NCBI GenBank assembly: GCA_942492555.1
Contig: CALOEX010000009.1
Span: forward strand, 10,831-74,830
Length of the DNA: 64,000 nucleotides
DNA from: JBCCVH01 sp942492555
GTDB taxonomy: Bacteria > Bacteroidota > Bacteroidia > Cytophagales > Amoebophilaceae
Direction: 5' to 3'
This document shows, one piece after another, positions 44,074 through 50,715 of the stretch. The position numbers were made by a program, and so were the translations under genes. The notes under the pieces are model-generated. The model made no database searches and had not been told where the DNA came from. It was given only the letters and a program-made list of their open reading frames with translations. Every line of letters begins with the position of its first letter. Position 1 is the stretch's first letter.

Positions 44074-45357
44074 ATGTATTTTGGAAATAAGAGAAAAGAT
44101 TCTTTGTTTGCATGGCTGGTATGTTTGTGTGGAGCAGGTTTTTTCTTTTTTGATTTTTTGGTGATGACGATTGAAGGTACGTTGAAAGATGAGATTAGTA
44201 GCTGTTTTGGTCTTGGATCGGAGAGTATGTATGTGGGTTGGATTGCTGGTTTTTTTCATGTTGGGAATTTTTTGTTTATTCTTGTTGCTGCGTATTGTTT
44301 GGATCATTATTCTGTTCGTAAGATTACTTTAGGGGCGTTGTTGGGTGCTGTTTGTAGTACGGTTTTAATGTCGGTTGCACCTACGGTTTGGTTGTTTGGT
44401 ATAGCGCGTTTTTTGTTTGGTGCTTGTCATTCTTTTTGTTTTTTATGTATGTCTACGTTGATAGGCCGTTGGTTTTCAGAGGGGAAGCGTGGTCAGGTGA
44501 CGGGTGTTTGTATTGCTGTAGGTATCTCTGGTATTCTGTGTTGTCAATTTGTTGCGAAGGGTTTGTTTGTGCGGGTTGGGTTGTCTGGTACACTGGGTTT
44601 TTTTGCTGGTTTTGGGGTAGTTGTGTTGTTGATGGTTTGGTTGTGTGTGTATGATTTTCCTGAAGATGGTGATGTGGTGGTTGTGGAGGGTGGTGTGTTG
44701 ATGTTTTTGAAGATGGCGATGAAAAATGGTAAAAATTGGTTGTATGCGTGTTATGCGGGTTTTATGAATGCTCCTTATATGGTATTGTTGATTTATGTGG
44801 TTCCTTTTTTACAGCATGTGCATGGTTTTGGGGAGCAGGCGACTGGGTTGCCTTTGTATTTAACGGTGGGTTATATTGCTGGTGCTCCTATTATTGGGTT
44901 TATGTCTGGATGGTATGGTAGTGGGCGGATGATGATTGGGGGGAGTGTTGTTACGTTTCTTTTGTTGGTGGGTTTGTTTTATGTTCCATCTGCATATCTT
45001 CTGACTTCTTGCGTGTTGATTAAAGGGATGCTGTTTTTGCTTGGTGTTGCGATTATTGCACAAATATTAAGTTATCCTGCTATTGCATTGGAAAATCCTG
45101 GGTATATGGGTGCTAGTGCTATGAGTATTGCATCGTTGGTGGTAATGGGTAGTATTTCGTTGTTTCAAACTGCAACGTCTTTGTTATTGGATTTTCGTAG
45201 GCCTATAGGTGTGGATGCTACAAAGTATGTGTATAGTGCTGGGGATTATATTGTTGCGTTTTCTCCTTTTTTGGTGGCTGTGTTGTTGAGTTGTGTGATT
45301 GCGGTATATGTTTATTGGAAGGAGGGTAGTCATAGGAATGGTGTAGGTGTTGACTAG
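44074..45357 (+). CDS. Major facilitator superfamily transporter
   Basis: 427 residues from the ATG at 44074, 20 bp after tRNA-Phe; a TTG three codons upstream is possible but weaker. Twelve membrane segments in two halves; FGNKRKDSLFAWLVCLCGAG at the start, the loop LDHYSVRKITLGALLGAV (MFS motif A-like G.L.D..G.R position) and RFLFGACHSFCFLCMSTLIG follow the MFS plan. Substrate not predictable; similar MFS proteins in intracellular bacteria import host metabolites. Codons are strongly G/T-rich (GTG, GGT, TTG, TTT), which enriches Val, Gly, Cys, Phe, opposite to leftward neighbours. Confidence 0.85.
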   Translation: MYFGNKRKDSLFAWLVCLCGAGFFFFDFLVMTIEGTLKDEISSCFGLGSESMYVGWIAGFFHVGNFLFILVAAYCLDHYSVRKITLGALLGAVCSTVLMSVAPTVWLFGIARFLFGACHSFCFLCMSTLIGRWFSEGKRGQVTGVCIAVGISGILCCQFVAKGLFVRVGLSGTLGFFAGFGVVVLLMVWLCVYDFPEDGDVVVVEGGVLMFLKMAMKNGKNWLYACYAGFMNAPYMVLLIYVVPFLQHVHGFGEQATGLPLYLTVGYIAGAPIIGFMSGWYGSGRMMIGGSVVTFLLLVGLFYVPSAYLLTSCVLIKGMLFLLGVAIIAQILSYPAIALENPGYMGASAMSIASLVVMGSISLFQTATSLLLDFRRPIGVDATKYVYSAGDYIVAFSPFLVAVLLSCVIAVYVYWKEGSHRNGVGVD

Positions 45358-45389
45358 GGTGTTTTTGGTTTATTTTTAATGGTTGCATT

Positions 45390-46010
45390 ATGGCTAAGTT
45401 ATATTTTTATTATGCGGCAATGAATGCGGGTAAGAGTACGATGTTATTGCAGAATAATTATAATTATTTAGAGCGGGGTTTAGTGCCTTTGCTGTTTTTA
45501 CCGGAGGTTGTTGCGAAGGGGGTAAGTAAGATTACGTCGCGTATTGGTATTGAAGCGCCTGCTGTTTTGTTTGATCGAGATTTTGATTTTTTTGATTATG
45601 TGCGTGGTTGCTTGGATGTTTCAGGGCAGTATTTGCATTGTATTATGGTTGATGAGGTGCAGTTTTTGACGAGGACTCAGGTGGAGGGTTTGGCGCGTGC
45701 TGTGGATGTTTTTGATATTGTTGTGGAGGCATATGGTTTGCGTACGGATTTTCAAGGGGAGCTTTTTGAGGGGAGTAGGTGTTTGTTGGCGTTGGCGGAT
45801 GAATTGGTGGAGTTGAAGACGGTGTGTCATTGTGGTGAGAAGGCGATTATGAATATGCGTACGGATGCTGGGGGGAATAAGTTGGTTTTGGGACCTCAGG
45901 TGCAGATTGGAGGGAATGATATGTATATTTCTACGTGTCGTAAGCATTTTATGGAGGGTAGGACTTTACCTTTTTTCCGGGTTAAGCATGGTGAGGTTAA
46001 AGTGGATTAG
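45390..46010 (+). CDS. tdk: Thymidine kinase
   Basis: 206 residues, type II thymidine kinase. Walker A at 9-17 (AAMNAGKST), VDEVQFLT as Walker B with catalytic Glu, then YGLRTDFQGELFEGSRCLLA, the lid that contacts the base, and a zinc-binding set: CHCGEKA plus a Cys-Arg-Lys-His near the end. Phosphorylates thymidine for the salvage pathway, which fits a host-dependent life. 32 bp after the MFS gene and 36 bp before yicC, same strand. Confidence 0.96.
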   Translation: MAKLYFYYAAMNAGKSTMLLQNNYNYLERGLVPLLFLPEVVAKGVSKITSRIGIEAPAVLFDRDFDFFDYVRGCLDVSGQYLHCIMVDEVQFLTRTQVEGLARAVDVFDIVVEAYGLRTDFQGELFEGSRCLLALADELVELKTVCHCGEKAIMNMRTDAGGNKLVLGPQVQIGGNDMYISTCRKHFMEGRTLPFFRVKHGEVKVD

Positions 46011-46046
46011 TATTTAATATTTTTTATGAAAAAAATGGAGGTTAAT

Positions 46047-46910
46047 ATGATGCGGTATTCTATGACGGGTTATGGTGAGTGTACGGAGGTAGTGGATGAT
46101 GTGGTGGTGTCTGTGGGGGTTCAGTCGTTGAATGGTCGCTATTTGGATGTTGTTTTTAATGCTCCTAGGAGTTTGAATAGGGTGTTAGCGGGATGGCGTA
46201 AGGTGATTGGGGAGAAGTTTGTGCGTGGGAATGTGGAGGTTAATGTTGATTTGCGTGTTAAAGATGCTCCTTTGCCTGTTAATGTTTCTTCTGATAGTAT
46301 TGAGCGGTGTTATGTTTATTTGAAGGGTTTGTCGAAAGATTTGCAAGCGGATGGTGATTTGTTTGGTTTGACATTGAAGTTGTTGATGAAAAATCAGGGT
46401 GATCTTGTGTTGAATGAGGTTCAAGAGGATTGTCTTGAGCGTGTTTTTGCTAGGGCGTGTCAGGAGTGTCTTCATGCTAGGGATAGGGAGGGGAAGTATC
46501 TTGTTGCTCAAATTATGGGGTGTTTGCAGGTGTTGCGAGATGGGTTATCTCGTATTGTTGCGCATATGCCTTTACGGAGGGAACAGTTGAGAAAAAATTT
46601 GGAGGAGCGTATTAAGGTTCGTGAGAGTATGGTTGATATGGATAGGTGGGAACAGGAGGTTTTGTATTTTTTGGAAAAGATGAATATAGAGGAGGAGTGT
46701 GTTCGTTGTGAGAGTCATATACAATATGCACATGAGTTGCTTGGGGGGGATAGACCTGTTGGGCAACGTTTGTTATTTATTGTGCAAGAGTTGTTGAGGG
46801 AGGTGAATACAATTGGTGCAAAGGTTCAAAATGCTATGATGCAACAATGGGTTGTGTCTATGAAGCAGTCTTTGGAGGATATTAAAGAGCAGGCGCGTAA
46901 TTTGTTGTAA
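46047..46910 (+). CDS. YicC family protein (probable endoribonuclease)
   Basis: 287 residues. RYSMTGYGECTEV at the start, QSLNGRYLDVVFNAPRSL, and the C-terminal ECVRCESHIQYAHELL...VGQRLLFIVQELLREVNTIGAK are the YicC hallmarks. Family members are RNA endonucleases that act on stress-related RNAs. The start is chosen at 46047 because SMTGYG should lie at the very N-terminus; a longer start at 46026 is open. GGAGG stands five bases before this ATG, a rare Shine-Dalgarno-like leader here that probably arises from the G-rich strand bias. Confidence 0.9.
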   Translation: MMRYSMTGYGECTEVVDDVVVSVGVQSLNGRYLDVVFNAPRSLNRVLAGWRKVIGEKFVRGNVEVNVDLRVKDAPLPVNVSSDSIERCYVYLKGLSKDLQADGDLFGLTLKLLMKNQGDLVLNEVQEDCLERVFARACQECLHARDREGKYLVAQIMGCLQVLRDGLSRIVAHMPLRREQLRKNLEERIKVRESMVDMDRWEQEVLYFLEKMNIEEECVRCESHIQYAHELLGGDRPVGQRLLFIVQELLREVNTIGAKVQNAMMQQWVVSMKQSLEDIKEQARNLL

Positions 46911-47005
46911 GGGGATTGTTTATGTAGGATATGATGGATTGGATTTATTATGTGTTTGGTATAAGAAATTTTTGATTTTTTTGTTGGTAGTTGTAGGGGT
47001 GTTTT

Positions 47006-47788
47006 TTATTGAGTGTATGGTGTCATTATGGTTTTTTTTAGCATGATCATGCTAGGTTTTATTCTTGCGTGCAGTAAGCTTTCATTTGTTGTTTTAGGTT
47101 GATCTTTTTTTAACAATAGGTATTTTTGATATGTATTGATAATGGTTTCGAAAAAAATAAAGTCTTGTTTGTAGGGAGTGCATGCTAATGAAATAATTAT
47201 TTGTAGTAAGGTGGTTTTTTGTTCTTCTTTGCTTTCTGCATAGATTTTCTGTATATATTCTAGGTTTTGGCTATTAAATGTTTTGATAAGGTTGTTTGCT
47301 GTTTGCCAATTTTTGTTAAATAGTTCTTGGTAGTCGCATTGGGTGTTTTTTAGGTTAGCATTGGTGAATATGGTGAGAGGTGTTATTACTGTATTTTTAA
47401 ATATAGCTCCTTCTAGGTTAGTCCCACTAAAATTTGTTGTTGAAAGGTTGATGTTGATGAAGATACAGTTTTTGAGATTCCAATTTGTAAAGTTTTTATT
47501 TGTGTAGTTAGCATTTGTTATTTTTATAGGCAAGGTGAAAAAATAATTGAAAAGAATGTTTTTTATTGCTTCAGGAATGGGTGTGTGGCTGTATTTTTTT
47601 ATGAAATTTGTTAGAAAAGTGTTTTGTTGATTGCTTGACAAGTCTGCTAACTTGAGCATGAGATTATATGAAGTGTCTTGTGTGATTTTGGAGTTGTTAT
47701 TTTGGTTAGGGGTGCTGGCACAGATGTATGTAGGGGTGCTTATGTATAATATGATGATGAAAAGGAAGAGGGTATGTTGTGTTTTCAT
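47006..47788 (-). CDS. Secreted pentapeptide-repeat protein, short paralog
   Basis: 260 residues: signal peptide (MKTQHTLFLFIIILYISTPT), pentapeptide repeats at about 88-145 (ITNANYTNKNFTNWNLKNCI, STTNFSGTNLEGAIFKNT) and a helical C-terminal part. GTNLEGAIFKNT matches the protein at 24613-25788 and the following helical segment is also shared, but the C-terminal ~130 residues of that protein are missing here. Function unknown. It is 3'-to-3' with yicC (95 bp). Confidence 0.75.
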   Translation of the reverse strand: MKTQHTLFLFIIILYISTPTYICASTPNQNNNSKITQDTSYNLMLKLADLSSNQQNTFLTNFIKKYSHTPIPEAIKNILFNYFFTLPIKITNANYTNKNFTNWNLKNCIFININLSTTNFSGTNLEGAIFKNTVITPLTIFTNANLKNTQCDYQELFNKNWQTANNLIKTFNSQNLEYIQKIYAESKEEQKTTLLQIIISLACTPYKQDFIFFETIINTYQKYLLLKKDQPKTTNESLLHARIKPSMIMLKKTIMTPYTQ

Positions 47789-48196
47789 TTGAAAATGTTG
47801 TTAAAAATCTGGGCGAATGTAATGAACAAAGTTTGAATGGCAAATTTTTTTGAATGGGGGTTACTATTATGATGCTGTGTGAAGAATTCTATGACTTGAG
47901 CAAATCATTACTACTATTTTTTTTCATACATTTTTCCTTGTGTCACACAGATCGGTACAAATGTGTATGCGTCTGTTTTCGTTTGTTATGATTGTGTATC
48001 CATTAAAAAGTAGCATAGGTGTCCAGGCTCTAGCATAGTAGCGGAGCTACGTGCTAGAGCCTGGACGTAGCGTAAGCAATAGGAATGTGTGTAAAAAAGG
48101 AAATTTGGATGCTTAAATACAATGAATTTTGGCTTGTTTAGGTAAAAAACACACGTCAGCACATTGCAACGCAAAACTTCTCCCTCTAGACTATGT
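47789..48196. other. Intergenic stretch holding a large hairpin
   Basis: About 400 bases with no supported gene. The main content is the 46-nt hairpin at 48021-48066. A 62-codon frame (47986-48174, minus) crosses the hairpin and is not credible as a gene. Confidence 0.5.
48021..48066. repeat. Hairpin repeat, left copy
   Basis: Perfect 15-bp arms GTCCAGGCTCTAGCA / TGCTAGAGCCTGGAC enclose TAGTAGCGGAGCTACG, which itself can pair (GTAGC/GCTAC). The preceding 16 bases AAAAAGTAGCATAGGT (48005-48020) are the same as before the right copy. No U run follows, so it is not a simple terminator. Confidence 0.95.
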
Positions 48197-48901
48197 CTAT
48201 CTGATTGTAAAATCTTGTAGTTTTAGGATGCCTTGCATCAGTGTTATAAACGTTGTGTTTTGGAGAAGCCATGGTGGAAAGGTGCTGTGGCTTTGTACTT
48301 CTTTAAAGCATGTGGGTGATCCTCTCATTTTTTGGATATAGGTTGCTACTTGTTTATGATCAATGGTAATGTGCCACAGAATGCTATAAGCGGTTATGTT
48401 GGTTTGGCTTTGGTCTATTTCATACCGATATGAGTTGCGGATGCCTGTGTAGTTTGTGGTGCTTGTGCATTTTCTTTTTTTGGTATTTTTTGTTCTTTGT
48501 TTGTTTTTGAGGTGCTTTGCGATGTAGTAAACGATGATGAAAATGCGAAATAGTTTGTTTTGGTTTAGTGTATGTTCTGTAGGGGTTTCACTTTGCTTTT
48601 TTTTGCCTTTGGGTTCTTCTCCTACGTTGATGCGAGAAAATTTGAGGCGCCATACTTTTCTTGGTTTGCCTTTAGGGTTTGGGGTGGTGGAGTGTGTTTG
48701 ACCTGCTGCTCTTTCTTCTCCTTCTCTTCGTTCATCATCATCATCCGGGCCACTGGTTGTAGGTTTGGTGGGTTTTGGTGTGGGGTTGTTTTCTTTTTGA
48801 TTTTTTAGGTTTTTTCTTTCTATGAAGAAGTAGCTTAAGGTAGTGAACAGTATGCTTATGAAGCTTGGGACAGTGAAAACTATCATATATGATTTGTTCA
48901 T
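48197..48901 (-). CDS. Membrane-anchored protein of unknown function, inside a hairpin-bounded segment
   Basis: 234 residues from MNKSYMIVFTVPSFISILFT at 48901; the frame is open to 49024 but that part is the hairpin repeat itself. One N-terminal membrane segment (about 5-27), an acidic/Pro/Thr-rich stretch (KPTKPTTSGPDDDDERREGE), a Lys-rich stretch, a second weakly hydrophobic segment near 125-140 and a unique C-terminal region of about 85 residues. I do not recognise it. Both ends lie within about 140 bp of a copy of the 46-nt hairpin. Confidence 0.55.
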   Translation of the reverse strand: MNKSYMIVFTVPSFISILFTTLSYFFIERKNLKNQKENNPTPKPTKPTTSGPDDDDERREGEERAAGQTHSTTPNPKGKPRKVWRLKFSRINVGEEPKGKKKQSETPTEHTLNQNKLFRIFIIVYYIAKHLKNKQRTKNTKKRKCTSTTNYTGIRNSYRYEIDQSQTNITAYSILWHITIDHKQVATYIQKMRGSPTCFKEVQSHSTFPPWLLQNTTFITLMQGILKLQDFTIR

Positions 48902-49008
48902 ATTTGTATATAAACATATATTTTTAATTTTGCAAAATTTTGGATATAAAATTATTTTTATAGTTTTTCCTAATGTTTTCCTAATGTGAGTTAAAAAGTA
49001 GCATAGGT

Positions 49009-49054
49009 GTCCAGGCTCTAGCACGTAGCTTTGCTACTATGCTAGAGCCTGGAC
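49009..49054. repeat. Hairpin repeat, right copy with inverted loop
   Basis: GTCCAGGCTCTAGCA arm as in the left copy, loop CGTAGCTTTGCTACTA, and closing TGCTAGAGCCTGGAC. The loop is the reverse complement of the left copy's loop with two differences, while the flank before it (AAAAAGTAGCATAGGT, 48993-49008) has the same orientation. Confidence 0.95.
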
Positions 49055-49144
49055 ATAGTGTTAGGGTAGTGATGTGATTATAGAGTGTTGTTCAGAAATG
49101 GTTACTAGTATGTTATGCTGTGATTTTTTTGATGGTGTTGCTAT

Positions 49145-49702
49145 TTATTTGTGGTTTTTGGAGGGGTTTGTATGTTCTTTTTTTATGTTTTTTACTACTG
49201 TGTAATGATATGTGCTGAAAAGCAGGCATATGCTTAGCATGAGCCATTTTGTTTTTTTGCATGTTTGTTGCGTACGGATGAGTTCATTGTGGTAGAGTAG
49301 GTTTTTTTGTTGTATGCTTGAGGAGTGTTCATTGTTAAAGGCATTTTTAATTAACCATGCTAGGTTGTTTTTGTAAGTTTGTACATTTTGTGTCAATTGC
49401 ATGTGTTTTGGGGTTTTTCCTGTTTTGGGTTCAAGGTGGTTGAGTGTTGTTTCTAGTTTTTCTAGTGTTTGCATGAGATTGTCATAGGTGTGTGTTTCTG
49501 GGTCTTTTTTGCCTTGGGGTAGCATGTCGTGTACTGTGATATCGTCTTCTCTTTTTTTTATATACCATGCTATTTTTTTTATTTCTTTTTGGATGTGTTC
49601 TAGTTCATGTTCTGCATGATTATGGGCGAGTACTGATGAAGAATGGTTTATGCTGCTTATTATGCAACATAGATAGGTTATTATTTTTTTTGTGTGAAGC
49701 AT
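49145..49702 (-). CDS. Small exported protein with C-terminal membrane segment
   Basis: 185 residues. N-terminal signal (HTKKIITYLCCIISSINHSS), a helical, charged middle (about 28-145) with a likely coiled coil (HAEHELEHIQKEIKKIAWYI), and a C-terminal membrane helix (TKKWLMLSICLLFSTYHYTV region, about 152-170) with a basic tail. No known domain. Could be anchored in the inner membrane with the coil in the periplasm. Confidence 0.6.
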   Translation of the reverse strand: MLHTKKIITYLCCIISSINHSSSVLAHNHAEHELEHIQKEIKKIAWYIKKREDDITVHDMLPQGKKDPETHTYDNLMQTLEKLETTLNHLEPKTGKTPKHMQLTQNVQTYKNNLAWLIKNAFNNEHSSSIQQKNLLYHNELIRTQQTCKKTKWLMLSICLLFSTYHYTVVKNIKKEHTNPSKNHK

Positions 49703-50057
49703 GGTTGATGTATTTGAATTTTTTTGCTTTTTTGCGGGGTTATAGGATGTTGTATTATGTAGGAGTTTTGTGAAAATATAATGATAAAAAATGAAAATTT
49801 CTTTTTTATTTAAAAATAGAGTAGGCTGATATGTTGGGGCTGGTTTATGAAACTGTGCTTTGGTTAAAAAAATGCAAATTGATGTTGTTAGGTATGTAAG
49901 TGTCTTTGCTACAGTGGATATGTTAATGGAGCAGATAAGTACATAAGATTTTAGGAGTTTGCATAGATGGTAGTTTGTGATTTTTTTATTTAAAATTTTG
50001 CATTTTTGCTATTATATAGTTAATATGTAATTGATATTTATCTAAATTTTAAACAAA
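49703..50057. other. Divergent intergenic stretch, nothing firm
   Basis: About 355 AT-rich bases between divergent genes; must contain both promoters. I find no convincing TAnnTTTG box with a paired upstream TTTG, no tRNA and no frame longer than about 60 codons that is not an extension of the neighbours. Confidence 0.4.
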
Positions 50058-50330
50058 ATGAACAACAAAAAGTTTTTATTTTTATATTTGATAAGCTTTT
50101 TTTCTTACAATATATTTGCTTCGGAGACAGATCATAAACTTGTTCGTCCTAAGACGCATGAGATGGAATTTACATGCCCTAAGTGTGGACAAAGATATAA
50201 AGGATATGTTCCTCATTGTTCTTGTGAACCTTATAATAAGGATGTAGGTCATACAGGTGTCAATAAACTTGGCAATTGGTTTAATGGTTTTAATGCTTTT
50301 ATAAAAGGTAAGCTACAGGTTGTTGCTTAG
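50058..50330 (+). CDS. Small secreted zinc-ribbon-like protein
   Basis: 90 residues. Signal peptide MNNKKFLFLYLISFFSYNIF (cut after FAS), then a compact Cys motif FTCPKCGQRYKGYVPHCSCE at about 39-58: CxxC plus CxC, a likely zinc ribbon. C-terminal part with Gly/Asn/Phe. Exported single zinc ribbons are unusual. It stands alone, A-rich leader before the ATG. Function unknown. Confidence 0.6.
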   Translation: MNNKKFLFLYLISFFSYNIFASETDHKLVRPKTHEMEFTCPKCGQRYKGYVPHCSCEPYNKDVGHTGVNKLGNWFNGFNAFIKGKLQVVA

Positions 50331-50715
50331 TATTATGGTGGTTGTGTATTGCTACAAAACATGTTGTCTTGTAACAGACTATATACAATACTTTTTTCAT
50401 ATGCGTAAGCTTTTGTGTGGCAAAACGTACTGTTTAGTGACATGAATGTAGTGTTTATGAATAGTTGGGTGGATTGATAATTTGTATGATGTTGCAATGA
50501 CAAGGTGTTTTATTGGATATCAAGAAGGAGGGTTTGGTTTTTTTCACTATGCATGTAATGGTGGGGTGTTTATCTAGTTGTGTAAATTTGTTCTAAAACT
50601 TAAGGTATAAAGAATCATAAAAAGGTACTTTACTAATGGAATCTTTGAGTTTGTACAATCATACCAAACCGTGTACAAAAATGTATACTGCCAACAAAAA
50701 AACGTTACCCCCAAA
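50331..50715. other. Intergenic stretch, convergent, no gene seen
   Basis: About 385 bases between convergent genes. A 72-codon frame (50574-50792, minus) starts within the 3' end of the neighbouring gene in another frame and is Cys/Ser/Leu-rich; rejected. No strong terminator hairpin recognised. Confidence 0.4.

Noticed and set aside
46038..46042. GGAGG five bases before the yicC ATG, looking like a classic Shine-Dalgarno site
   Set aside because: The 16S in this window cannot pair with GGAGG, and the whole 38-58 kb + strand is G-rich, so chance is enough to explain it.
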